Positions 36,266 to 47,969 of a stretch of DNA of 64,000 bases are shown piece after piece (position 1 is the first letter of the stretch; each line of letters opens with the position of its first letter). The position numbers were made by a program, and so were the translations under genes. The DNA comes from Datisca glomerata. Lineage: Eukaryota > Streptophyta > Magnoliopsida > Cucurbitales > Datiscaceae. The notes under the pieces were generated by a model. That model was given only the letters and a program-made list of their open reading frames with translations, did not search any database and had not been told where the DNA came from. The stretch covers positions 1,891,311 through 1,955,310 of the forward strand of contig QANY01011336.1 in NCBI GenBank assembly GCA_003255025.1, given 5' to 3'.

Positions 36266-37325
36266 CTTTTTACCCAGATTTTGGACGCCTTTGTGGATTT
36301 ATCTTCAGGTGTGTGTGGATTACGTTTTTGTTTTGGATTTTCTAATTATTTAGTGTTTTGGGATTTGGAGGAGAAGTGGCCGAAGTATTTGTATAAGCAA
36401 CTTGTCATGTAATGAGACAAGATAGCTAGATTGGTGTATTTGGATGACCAACTTCTGGTAGTTTAAAGGTGGTTGATTAACTAACCAACTTCTGGTAGTT
36501 TTAATTGAGCAAATCAGAAAAAACTTTTTCCATTCTAGAAGAAACAATTTGCACAAAGATACATAGAGTAATTACAAATATGAGTATACAAAGTATTTAT
36601 CGACGATATATTACAAAGTTCAGTGATCATCATTGACTTCAACATCCATTATTCATCTATATTATGAGTTCAGCTACTTGAATTTTATGGATATGAACTT
36701 TTTTGCACACTGAGCTTCTAACTCTGTCACTCTTGTAATTTGTATCCTCTAGCATTGAGACTCATGCAATTTACTAAGGTTTTATACACAAATAACTATA
36801 TTATAAAAAATTAGTCATATTTTATGGTCCCACTTACTAGAAGTATTTTTCTGCATATTATATCATTCTACATGACATTTAATGATTATTTTATAAAAAT
36901 ATAAAAACTCTGTAAACCCATCAATCTCTCTCTCCTAAAAACTCTCTCTCCCCCCGTCTCTCTCTCTCTCCCCCTCTCTCCCCCCGTCTCTCACTCCCTC
37001 CCTCTCTCCTCTCTCCTCCTGTCTCTCCTCTCTCCTCCTGTCTCTCTCCTCTCTCTCTATATATATATAGAGAGAGAGATACATAAATATATATAGCTTT
37101 TATAACAATGTAAAATATATAAGTTATATACAATATATAACACGTACTTTTAATTAGTGCATATAAAACGTGTGAACTGATATAATATATATACAATACA
37201 TACATATATATGTGTGTGTGTGTGTTATGTACAATATATAATACATACCTTTTACATGTGCTTATAACATGTTCAGGTGTAATGTTATATATACTCATAC
37301 ATAAAGCCTATATATGTGTGCGCGC
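36266..37325 (-). promoter_or_regulatory. Upstream region of the LTPG gene
   Basis: About 1.06 kb of non-coding sequence with a TATACAAA box on the minus strand at 36395-36388, about 125 bases before the start codon. A ccaacttctggtagttt motif occurs twice (about 36448 and 36484), which may be a cis element. The outer part is a pyrimidine-rich and TA/GT microsatellite. The region exists again at 41431-42515, about 97% identical near the gene. Confidence 0.6.
36926..37080. repeat. Polypyrimidine and (TA/GA)n microsatellite
   Basis: Runs of ctctctcc and ccgtctct units, then ctctctatatatatatagagagagag, a perfect palindrome. The duplicate at 42125-42270 has a different unit number. Frames read through it give only low-complexity peptides. 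Confidence 0.85.
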
Positions 37326-37330
37326 GCCTG

Positions 37331-39689
37331 TGTTGGAGAATTTCTGAACTGGTGGAAATCTCTCGAGCGTTGTTCGTGTTTCTAAAACTTTAAGATCAAA
37401 ATCACGAACTTGATCTTCCACCAATCATTTCTGAATTAGTCCACCAACAGCCATCCGTTAATTTCATAAATATATCTCAGAAAAAATTTACGTAGAAATT
37501 TGAGTGTGAGCTCTCAAAACGATTGAAGAAGAAAAATCAAATTTTCCATTCTTCAGATCAATTTAGGCGGCAACAATAGTGAGAGGAGAAAACGTTTTTC
37601 TTTCTTTGTGTTAATAACAACAACTATATATAATACTCATTTTCTCTTTTCAATCAAATTACTATTAAATATTTATCAAAAGGTAATTTTTGGTATTTAT
37701 AAAAATACTCATATATTATAAAATTTCTGAAAATTCCCCCAATTATTGCCAAAAATTACATCATCTCTTAGAGTTTTAGCTGTATCAAAATTTATCAATC
37801 TAATTGATAAATATAATTGATCATTATTAATTAATAATTAATTAATTTTATTTAACTAATTATCTCAGAATTAGAAAATAATAAATTAATTAATTCAATA
37901 CAATAATTATACTTAACCAACTTAAATGACATCACCTATCGCATATAGGTGTAGGAAATATGTTTTGGTGCTAAAACATATTTTGGTCCAACTTAGTTCA
38001 TTTTTCAATTCATGTTCTCTGAACTGTTTCTGAGACCGAATGGACCCACATGAACAAAACTTAAGATTCAAATACCCGGCGAATTTATCTCCATAAATTT
38101 CTGACTTATTTAATCCTGAAATCTTTCTGAGACCGAATGGACCCACATGAACAAAACTATAGATTCGATGTTGAATCAACTATTGATTCATGAGCGCTAC
38201 ATTTTATTATCGGTGTAAATAAATTATATTTATTTTTATGATCCACAAAATATTTTAATATAATACACATCGTGAATATAAGTAATAATAGTGAGATTTA
38301 AAATTACCATTTTGCCCCTATTATTATTATTTTCTTAACTTTTTTATTGATTGTGAATAAGAAAGACATTATAATGAATTGTCTCGTACAATTCACGTCT
38401 TATTCAATGACACATTTCATCGAATACTTGGCGAAGTTAATTTATTCACATACCCATCAATAAGGCATAATGTGATATTGTTGTTTTCGTAATCCAACCA
38501 CGAATTTTCATATCTGTGAATCACGCAACTCATACTTAATTAAATTATAATCTCAACAGCAAAGGTATTACCCGCCAATTCGAACTCACTAATTTGACAT
38601 ATCTAATATTACAACTAACCAAGTCAAGTTACATATTCACCTCATGATTAAGGTAATTACTAGGGGTGTTCAACGGTCGGTCTGGTCAGATTTTTGGAGG
38701 AAAACGAGACCAGATCGAAAATTACGATCCTCCTATATGAAGGATCGAACCGACCAAAACACTGTAAAAAATCTGAACCGACTAGACCGAACTTCAATGA
38801 TCGGTTCAGACGGATTTTACGGTCTAAGTAAGCGTTTTACACGCGTGATAAATGCACGTAAATTTTTGATTAAAAGTTTAATACACGATTAATACATTGA
38901 ACATATTATACACGTGATAAATACACCTTATTTCAAGGCATGCTGTAATAGCACACACATGTGGGCGCTTACTTCATCATGAGGAGGTACATGTAATACT
39001 TTTATAACTTATTCCCACCTTAACTCTCTATTTCCTCTCCGATGTGGGAATGGGGAAAAGTCAATTTTTACTTGAAAAAGCATTATATATATATATATAT
39101 TATATTGTCGGTCTGGTAGGTCTGGTCCAGAATTGGTTGAAATTCTGGACCGAACCCACCAAATATGAGAACAAAACCGTCCAGACCGATCAACTTCAGT
39201 CTAGTCCGGATCGGATTATATGGTCTGGACGATTTTTGAACACCCCTAGTAATTACAAAAATACCTTTATGGTGTAACAATTATATTTAGAGCTTAGTTA
39301 AACGATTTTGGACTCTAGACTAATTAGTTACCGGTATATTCAACATGTTCATAACATGTCTAGGTTAACCATTAGAGTCTCCACTTATACCCCAAGACTG
39401 ACGTCCAATGATTCAACCTACTAGTTCTAATCGGATTCGGTTGCTCAGTACATCCTAAGACTGCGAATATGATTCTGAACTATTTCAGAAGAGTTCGTCT
39501 GGAGACGCTTCTGTCTTCACTCTTCTTTCATCGACAATGGTTCTAGGGCTTGAGTAATTTATAAACACACTTTAATTAAAAATAAAACTTTCAATTTATT
39601 CATAAAAAATTCAGTAATACAAATGTCTGAGAGATAACTAAATACAAATAAATAATTATTACACACTACTTTATGGACATATTCCAACA
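37331..39689 (-). repeat. LTR of copia C, interrupted by a MITE
   Basis: TGTTGGAGAATTT at 37331 and ATTCCAACA at 39689 give matching TGTTGGA/TCCAACA tips. Without the 588-bp MITE and one 8-bp duplication it is about 1.76 kb. A 53-bp-scale repeated segment (gaccgaatggacccacatga) occurs twice, at about 38034 and 38132. Partial copies of this LTR lie at 44468-45308, 51956-52200 and, inverted, 63085-63358. Confidence 0.9.
38661..39248. mobile_element. hAT-type MITE with perfect ends (588 bp)
   Basis: Perfect 13-bp terminal inverted repeats, taggggtgttcaa and ttgaacaccccta. It is flanked by a perfect 8-bp target duplication gtaattac (38653-38660 and 39249-39256). The related LTR at 44868-44890 shows the unfilled site (aggtaattatgaaaat). 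No transposase is encoded. The interior carries cggtctggt-type motifs in both orientations and a (TA)n run at about 39085-39102. Confidence 0.93.
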
Positions 39690-41373
39690 ATCTCTCACTT
39701 GGACAAAAGTAGGGATGTACAATCTCTTACCCACAAGCCCTTCAGATGACCATAAAAAACTTTACTGCTTATAGTCTTCATGAATGGATTTTCCAGGTTG
39801 TTGACCATCGAAATATGTATAACTACAACATCTCCACTCTGAACAATCTCTTAAGTCAGGTGATACTTACGTTCTATGTGTTTGGATCTCTTATGGCTTC
39901 TAGGTTCCTTAGAATTCGCTATAGCCCCTCTATTATCACAATAAAGTGTCATGGGTTTGAAAGAAGAAAAAGCCCATTCCGCACCCCTTTTTCACTAGAA
40001 TGAGGGGGCGACACGATATTGATAGAAGCTTCTTTTTCATTCTTGGAAAATGGAATCGAGAAGATTGCGTTCAATATTGCGTTTAACCTGAGAGTTTATG
40101 GAGCTCTCATCTTTCCTAAGCTGCGTTAACAGCCGGGAAAAAGCTTCCAGAGTCTTCAAGAACTTACTAAACCATACAACCTCCTTTTCAGCTCCACAAG
40201 CTATCACATATTCAGCTTCCACGTTAGAATCAGGAATGCAAGATTACTTGATACTTCTCCATACAACTGCTCCACCATTCAGGATGAACACCGATCCTGA
40301 AGTGGACCTTCTAGAATCCTTATCAGCTTGAAAATTAGAATTTGTATACCCCGTAATATTCAAGTCACTACTAGAATACAAGAGCATGTAATTCCTTGTT
40401 CTCCTAAGATACTTAAGGATATGCTTGATGGCATTCCAATTCTTGATTCCAGGATTAGATTGGAAACAATTTACTACGTCCACGACATAGAAAATATCAG
40501 GTCTAGTGCAAAGTATCGTGTACATGAGGCTTCCTAATGCTAAGGCATAGGGTATCCTTATCATGTCTTCCTCTTCTTGAGGAGTCTTAGGAGACTGCTC
40601 CTTGGAGAGGCTGACTCAATGTCTAAAGGGAAGAAATCACTTCTTGGAGTTTTACATACTGAAGTGATCTAACACCTTATCGGTATATGATGCTTGAGAA
40701 AGTGTCAATTGTATGTTATTCTGATCTCAAAAGATCTAAATACCTAAGACAAATGCAGCTTCTTCAAGATCTTTCATGTCAAATTTCTTTGTAAGCCAAA
40801 ACTTGACATCATACAATTTTCCTACATCATTCCCAATGCGTAGAATATCATCTACGTACAAGACTAGAAAAACCACATCCTCTTTGTGTATCAACTTATA
40901 CACACAGGGTTCATTCATCAACTATTCAAAACTATAGTTCTTAACAGTTTCATCGAATCTAATATTCCACAACCGTGATGCTTACTTAAGTCCATAAATG
41001 GATTTCTGCAGTTCACAAACTTTACCCTATTGGCCTTTCTCCATGAACCCGTCTAGTTGAGCCATATAAATACGCTCTTCAAGATTGCCATTCAAAAAGG
41101 CAGTCTTGACGTCCATTTGCCAGATTTCATAATCAAGGGCATCAACAATGGATAAATGAATTCAGATGGATTTAAGCCGGGCTATCTATGAGAAGGTATA
41201 CTCGTAGTCTATACTTTCCTTTTGAGTGTAGCCATTGACTACTAGCCTAGCTTTGAATATCTCTATATTCCCATTCGGACCTCTTTTCTTTTTATAGATA
41301 CAATTGCATCCTACGGGTTTTATCCTTTCAGAAGAATCTACAAGTTTCTAGACTCCGTTCGAGTACATCAAAA
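39690..41373 (-). pseudogene. Copia C pol remnant (RT and RNase H)
   Basis: Minus-strand peptides include the RT box LVLYVDDILRIGNDVG (about 40880-40840), MKDLEEAAFVLGI, then YALALGSLMYTILCTRPDIFYVVDVVNCFQSNPG (40560-40440) and EAEYVIACGAEKEVVWFSKFLKTLEA (about 40220-40140). Stops separate the segments. RNase H is further broken by a foreign insert at 39960-40141. Confidence 0.87.
39960..40141. other. Unidentified 182-bp insert in copia C RNase H
   Basis: Elements C and D align on both sides (ataaagtgtcat..ggtttg and cttccagag..ttcaagaac). C has about 182 extra bases in place of about five in D. The insert has a more balanced base composition than its surroundings and no relation to the rest of the element. 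I cannot identify it; an organellar fragment is one possibility. Confidence 0.6.
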
Positions 41374-41430
41374 GCAAGGACAAAACTGCATCATTGCTGC
41401 CCACATCTTAGTTTTTCCATTTAAACCAAT
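41374..41430 (-). pseudogene. LTPG 5' fragment, 19 codons, start codon lost
   Basis: Matches codons 1-19 of the LTPG gene at 36265. The initiator ATG is ATT here (41430-41428), and several other codons differ. The copy ends at 41374, where copia C sequence begins, so the cysteine motif is missing entirely. A downstream in-frame ATG remains, but any product would run into copia sequence. Confidence 0.88.
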
Positions 41431-42515
41431 CTTTTTACCCAGATTTTGGACGCCTTTGTGGATTTATCTTCAGGTGTGTGTGGATTACGTTTTTGTTTTG
41501 GATTTTCTAATTATTTGGTGTTTTGGGATTTGGAGGGGAAGGGGCCGAAGAATTTGTATAAGCAACTTGTCATGTAATGAGACAAGATAGCTAGATTGGT
41601 GTATTTGGATGACCAACTTCTGGTAGTTTAAAGGTGGTTGATTAACTAACCAATTTTTGTTTTAATTGAGCAAATCAGAAAAAACTTTTTCCATTCTAGA
41701 AGAAACAATTTGCACAAAGATACATAGAGTAATTACAAATATGAGTATACAAAGTGTTTATCGACGATATATTACAAAGTTCAGTGATCATCATTGACTT
41801 CAACATCCATTATTCATCTATATTATGTGTTCAGCTACTTGAATTTTAAGGATATGAACTTTTTTGCACACTGAGCTTCTAACTCTGTCACTATTGTAAT
41901 TTGTATCCTCTAGCATTGAGACTCTTGCAATTTACTAAGGTTTTATACACAAATAACTACATTCTAGAAAATTAATACAAAAATTGACTACAAGTTTCAT
42001 AAACATCAAATATAGTCATATTTTATGGTCCCACTTACTAGAAGTATTTTTCTTCATACTATATCATTCTACATAACATTTAATGATTATTTTATAAAAA
42101 TATAAAAACTCTATAAACCCATCAATTTCTCTCTCCTAAAAACTCTCTCTCTTTCTCCCCCGTCTCTCTCTCTCCATCTTTCCCCTGTCTCTCGCTCCCT
42201 CCCTCTCTCCTCCCGTGTCTCCTCTCTCCTCCTGTCTCTCCTTTCTCTCTCCATATATATAGAGAGAGATACATAAATATATATAGCATTTATAACAATG
42301 TAAAATAAATAAGTTATATACAATATGTAACACGTACTTTTAATTAGTGCATATAAAACGTGTGAATTGATGTAATATATATATACAATACGTACATACA
42401 TACATACATACATACGTACATACATACATGCATGCATACATTTGTGTGTGTGTGTATACTCACGCGCGCACACACACACATACACACGCATATATATAAA
42501 GCCTATATGTGTGTG
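41374..42515 (-). repeat. Second copy of the LTPG promoter block
   Basis: Aligns with 36210 to about 37320, near-identical over the first 350 bp (by eye about ten differences) and somewhat diverged in the microsatellites. It carries the same TATACAAA-type box region, here ATACAAAT from gaatttgtataag. One of the two ccaacttctggtagttt motifs is shortened, and 37 or so extra bases occur near 41970. Orientation is the same as the LTPG gene, so any transcription would enter copia C. Confidence 0.88.
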
Positions 42516-42575
42516 TATATGTGTGCGTGTGTGTGTATATATATATATAGATAGAGAGAGAGAGAGAGAGAGATG
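42400..42575. repeat. Compound (CATA)n, (GT)n, (TA)n and (GA)n microsatellite
   Basis: Runs of catacatacata at about 42404-42440, cacacaca at 42470-42482, gtgtgt at 42508-42536, then tatatata and gagagaga to 42572. No coding content. Confidence 0.85.
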
Positions 42576-44467
42576 GGGAGAGAGGATAAACCGGTTAGAT
42601 AGGGAGAGATAGAAAGAGAGATATTTAATGGATATAAATATATAGAGAGAAAATATGGATGATTGTATATTTAAATAAAATAATAAAAGGGTGAATTGTT
42701 AATTAACTAAATAGTCAAAAGTATTAAATTTAATGAAATTTTTTACCTTAATTATTTTTAGAAAATTGTCATATTTGATGTTTTTCAAAAGTTGTGGATA
42801 AAACTGATTTTAAAATTAAAAAATTGTCTAAATAGTATCAGTCCTGCAATTTAGGGGTTTTTAGGTAAATATACAATTTGAAAACTTTATTCTACTAAAT
42901 AGCCAGTTATAATAATAATTAAGAAAATAACTTTTTATAATAAATCAACAAAATTATAAACTACATTTACTATAATACCATATTAACATTGTCAGTGAAT
43001 TCGCGATAATCCTTGGTCCTCTCTTTTACATTGTTTCATGAACCAAGGATTACATATTGTTGTACTTTGGGTCCAAAGTCTAATCCTTGGCATCTCTTTT
43101 ACATTGTTTCGTTGTTTTCTTTTATAATGCATTTTCTTTTTCTTTTTCATGTGTTGGGCCTTTCTTCTACTTTGCTTAATTTTTTTCTTTTACAGTGCAT
43201 TTTGTTTTTCTTTTTCTTATATGATGCATTTTGGTTTTCTTTTCTTTTACTATGTATTTGATTTTTTATTAAGTATTTGATTTTTCTAATTGTTTATAAT
43301 AGTAAGTGCAGTTTTTTAATTGTTTTATAATGGCAAACATTTTAATAGAGTATCATAATAAATAAATGAAAATCAAAGTTAACCATGTTAAATGAGAATA
43401 AAAATTTTATTATTTTAAAAATATGGATATAATTTTATTATAATTAATTTTAGATTGAGTATAATAAAATTAAATATTAATATTTATTTATTAATATATT
43501 TTTAATTGGGTACAACATGAATTTATCGACCCTACTTGTTTTCATTTTCTAAATAATCATGTATTTGATGATTTATTATCTAATTATGAAATTATTTAAT
43601 AGTTATCGTTGTAATAAATGATTTTTTTNATCAACTACATTTATTTAATTATTATTTATCCTAAATATAATTAAACTAAATGATTTATGGATTTTGAATA
43701 TTTATCCATTTTAAGTTACTTAAAAATTAAAAGATTAGATTATTTCTTTAATTATAAAAAATTAACATTTTAATTATTTTCAATATACCTATTTAATTAT
43801 AAATAATAATTTTTACTATTATTTCCACATAATTGGCGAGATTGCATATTTATGATATTAATTATATTTTTATTATTCTCGTAATACAGTCAATATATAT
43901 TAACTGATACTACTAAATATTATTGTTAATAATCCTTTTATAATTTTTAATGTAATTTATGTAAATAACTATTATCAGAGTAATGATAAATTTTTTGATG
44001 AATTTACCAAAATAATTGTTATATATTCGTAAGTATTAATAACAATCTTATTATGTAAATAATTATTGTAATCTATATATATATATATATATCTAAACAA
44101 AAGTATGTAAATATATTACCAAAAATAATTTTCTATATATTTACTCTAAATTTATATTTATTTATTTAATTATTATACACATATTTACCTAAAAATCACT
44201 ACTAATTCTCCTAAAATTAAGGAATTGCTCCATCTTAAAAAAATGTGCATTTAATGAAAAACTTATAGATTTTAAAACAAAAAATATGTCTACGTTAAAA
44301 ATTATCTAGTTATCATGAATTTATATTTATTTATTTTATTAATAAATATATATTTTTTCCTAAAAATCACAACTAATTCCCCTAAAAACAAGGGATTGCT
44401 CCAAATTTTAAAAAAATATGCATTTAATGAAAAAATTATATAAATAATTATAAGAGAAAGTATTATG
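42576..44467. other. AT-rich spacer, no gene; one ambiguous base
   Basis: Low-complexity sequence with pyrimidine-rich repeats of the type ttttcttttacantgcatttt at about 43110-43260. No protein-like frame. Position 43629 is N, the only ambiguous base I noticed. Confidence 0.55.
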
Positions 44468-45308
44468 TTTAACATAATACTCATCGTGAATATCAGTAAT
44501 AAGAGAGGAATGTAAACTTACCATTTTACCCATTTTGTTATTATCTCCTTAACTCTTTTATTGATTGTGAATAAGAAAGATATTATAGTGAATTGTCTTG
44601 TACAATTCACAAGTTTTATTCAATGGCTCATTTCATCGAATACTTGACCAAGTTAATTTATTCACACACCCATCAATAAAGCATAAGCTGATATTGTTGC
44701 TTTCACAATTCAACCACGAATTTACAAATATGTGAATCATGCAACTCCTACTTAATTAAATTACAATCCCAATAGTCGAGGTATTGCCCGCCAATTCGAA
44801 CTCACTCATTTAACATATCAAAGATTGCGACTAACAAAGTCAAGTTACGTATTCATCTCAAGATTAAGGTAATTATGAAAATACTTTAAGGTGTAACAAT
44901 TAGATTTATAGCTTAATTAAACAATTTTGGGTTCTAGACTAATTTTTACCGGTCTATTCAGCATGTTCATAACGTGTCTAGGTTAACTATTAGAGTCTCC
45001 ACTCTTATGTCCCAAGACGTACATCCAACAATTCAACCTAACAGTCATAATCGGATTCGATTACCCAGTCCATCCTAAGACTGCGAATATTGTTCTGAAT
45101 TATTTCATAAGAGTTCATATGTAGACGCTTCTGTCTTCACTATTCTTTCATTGACAATAGTTTCAGGACTTGAGTAATTTATAAACATGCTTTAATTCAA
45201 AATAAAACTTTCAATTATTCATAAAAAATTCAGTAATACAAATGTCTGAGAAATAACTAAATATAAATAAATAGTTGTTACACGCTACTTTGTTGACATA
45301 TTCCAATG
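44468..45308 (-). repeat. 3' LTR of D, truncated, with empty MITE site
   Basis: Aligns with 38268-39689 of the C LTR minus the MITE. The first part of the LTR (equivalent of 37331-38267) is missing. The tip is mutated, ttccaatg in place of ttccaaca. The unfilled hAT target lies at about 44870-44878. Confidence 0.85.
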
Positions 45309-47683
45309 ATCTCCTACTTGGACTAAAGTAGGCATGTACAATCTCTTACCCCCAAGCCCTCCAGATGACCATAAAAAAACTTTACTGCTTATAGTCTTCA
45401 TGAATGGATTTGCCAGGTTGTTGACCATCGAAATATGTGTAACTACAACATCTCCACTCTGAGCAATCTCTTTAGTCAGGTGATACTTATGTTCTATATG
45501 TTTGAATCTCTTATGGCTTCTAGGTTCCTTAGAATTCGCTACAGCCTCACTATTATCACAATAAAGTGTCATAGGTTTGGAATAACTTCCAGAGTTTTCA
45601 AGAACTTACTAAACCATACAACCTCCTTTTCAGCTCCACAGGCTGTCACATATTCAGCTTCCACGTTAGAATCAGGAATGCAAGATTACTTGATATTTTT
45701 CCATACAAATACTCCACCATTCAAGATGAACATCGATCCTGAAGTGGGCCTCCTAGAGTCCTTATCAGCTTAAAAATTAAAATTTGTATACCCCGTCATA
45801 TTCAAGTCACTACTAGAATACATAAGCATGTAATATCTTGTTCTCTTAAGATACTTAAGGATAGGCTTGATGGCATTCCAATTCTCGATTCCAGGATTAA
45901 ATTGGAAATGATTTACTAAGTCCACGGCATAGAAAATATCAGGTCTAGTGCAAAGCATCATGTACATGAGGCTTCCTACGGCTGAGGCATAGGGTATCCT
46001 TATAATGTCTTCCTCTTCTTGAGGAGTCTTGGGAGACTTCTTCTTGGAGAGGCTGACTCCATGTCTAAAGGGAAGAAATCCCTTCTTGGAGTTTTGCATA
46101 CTGAAGTGATCTAACACCTTATCAGTATAAGATGCTTGAGAAAGTGTCAATTGTATGTTATTTCGATCTCAAAAGATCTGAATACCTAAGACAAATGCAA
46201 CTTCTCTAAGATTCTTCATGTCAAATTTCTTTATAAGCCAAAACTTGACATCAGACAATTTTCCTACATCATTCCCAAATGAGTAGAATATCATCTACGT
46301 ACAAGACTATAAAAATCACATTCTCTTCGTGTATCAACTTATACACACAGGGTTCATCCATCAACTATTCAAAACCATAGTTCTTAACAGTTTCATCAAA
46401 TCTAAAATTCCACGATCGTGACGCTTACTTTGCCCTATTGGTCTTTCTCCATGAACCCGTCTAGTTGAGCAATATAAATATGCTCTTCAAGATTGCCATT
46501 CAAAAAAGCATTCTTGACGTCCATTTGCCAGATATCATAACCAAGGCAACAACAATGGATAAACGAATTCAGATAGATTTAAGCATGGCTGTTGATGAGA
46601 AGGCATCCTCATAGTCTATACCTTCCTTTTGGGTGTAGCCCTTGGCTACTAGCCTAGCTTTGAATGTGTCTACATTCCCATTCAGACCTATTTTCTTTTT
46701 ATAGATCCATTTGCATCCTATGGGTTTATCCTTTCAGAAGGATCTACAAGTTTCTAGACTCCGTTCGAGTACATCAAATGTATCTCAACGTTCATGGCTT
46801 TTTGCCATCAGTTTGCTTTAGGACCAGCCATGGCCTCCGAGTAAGAGATTGGTTCATCTAGGTCCTTGTCTGAGACAGCTGTCAAAGCTTCTTCATAGGA
46901 CATGTACCTTTCAGGTTATCTCACAACTCTCCCTTTAGGTCGAGACTCCATAGTCTTTGGCTCATGTCGTGATTCTTCCATTATTGAACTAGAAATAATT
47001 TCTGATTGACAATTCGGTGTTCTCCCACTCAATAATTACTCTATCACAACAGTGCTTCTCGACTATACACTTTTAATATAATCTTCTTCGAGAAATGAGC
47101 ATTCATGCTAACAAATGTTTTCTTGTTAGTCATACTGTAGAAGATACACCCATTTTTTTCCATAGGATATCCTACAAACATGCGCAATTCTGGACGACTG
47201 GCCAATTTGCTTGTCTTTGGTCTTAGAACATGTGTTGGGCAACCCCATATTCTAAAATGGTGAACGGACGACTTTCTCCCATACCATTTTATGGTGTACC
47301 AGGCACCGTCTTTGATGAAACTTGGTTCAGAATATATGTTGTTGTTAGTAAGGTATATCCCTAGAATGAATCTGGGAGGGATGAGTAACTCATCATAGAT
47401 CTAACCATATCCATCAAAGTTTGATTCATTCTCTCTGACACATCATTTTGTTGTGGCGTACCACGTGCTAAAAGCTGAGAAAGAATACATTCTTCCTCAA
47501 GAAAGTCTTTGAACTCTCCTAGCAAGTACTCCCCCCCAGGATCAGATCGTGGTGTTTGGATTTGTTTTTCTAATTTCTTTTTAACCAAGGCCTTGTATTC
47601 TTTGAACTTTTCAAAGGTTTTAGACATGTGATGCATTAGATAAACATGACCAAAATGTGAATAGTCGTCAATGAAGGTTACGA
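45309..47683 (-). pseudogene. Copia D pol remnant (integrase core, RT, RNase H)
   Basis: Minus strand from 47640: KTFEKFKEYKALVKKKLEKQ..RSDPGGEY..GTPQQNDVSERMN (integrase core, with the usual N-G-V before the catalytic Glu changed to N-D-V). RT follows at about 46760-46200 with a degenerate YVDD region near 46300. Then come QASYTDKVLDHFSMQNSKKGF (about 46130), SAVGSLMYMMLCTRPDIFYAVD, and RNase H LYCDNSEAVANSKEPRSHKRFKHIEHKYHL (45570-45480). Multiple stops. Confidence 0.87.
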
Positions 47684-47969
47684 AGCATCGTGTACATGAG
47701 GCTTCCTACGGCTGAGGCATAGGGTATCCTTATAATGTCTTCCTCTTCTTGAGGAGTCTTGGGAGACTGCTTCTTGGAGAGGCTGACTCCATGTCTAAAG
47801 GGAAGAAATCCCTTCTTGGAGTTTTGCATACTGAAGTGATCTAACACCTTATCAGTATAAGATGCTTGAGAAAGTGTCAATTGTATGTTATTTCGATCTC
47901 AAAAGATCTGAATACCTAAGACAAATGCAACTTCTCTAAGATTCTTCATGTCAAATTTCTTTATAAGCC
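47684..47969 (-). repeat. 286-bp near-identical copy of 45954-46239
   Basis: The two segments differ at about two positions, whereas adjacent parts of D and E are only about 90% alike by eye. Edges are sharp: gaagcatc at the left and ttataagcc at the right. Confidence 0.88.

Larger units (their letters stand above)
37331..41373 (-). mobile_element. Copia retrotransposon C, 3' half only
   Basis: Minus-strand element: a complete LTR (37331-39689, including a MITE) preceded by the 3' part of pol (39690-41373). The element stops at 41373 within RT, where the duplicated LTPG sequence starts; integrase, gag and 5' LTR are absent. It is the same family as D/E at 44468-52200. The bases beside the LTR are gcctg (37326-37330); no matching partner exists because the other end is lost. 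Confidence 0.85.

Noticed and set aside
36921..37298. Minus-strand frame with Arg/Glu-rich end, and its relative at 42111-42491
   Set aside because: Reads through CT and TA/GT microsatellites in the two LTPG promoter copies; peptide is low complexity.
43629..43629. Single N in an AT-rich spacer
   Set aside because: An uncalled base, not a biological signal; nothing nearby depends on it.
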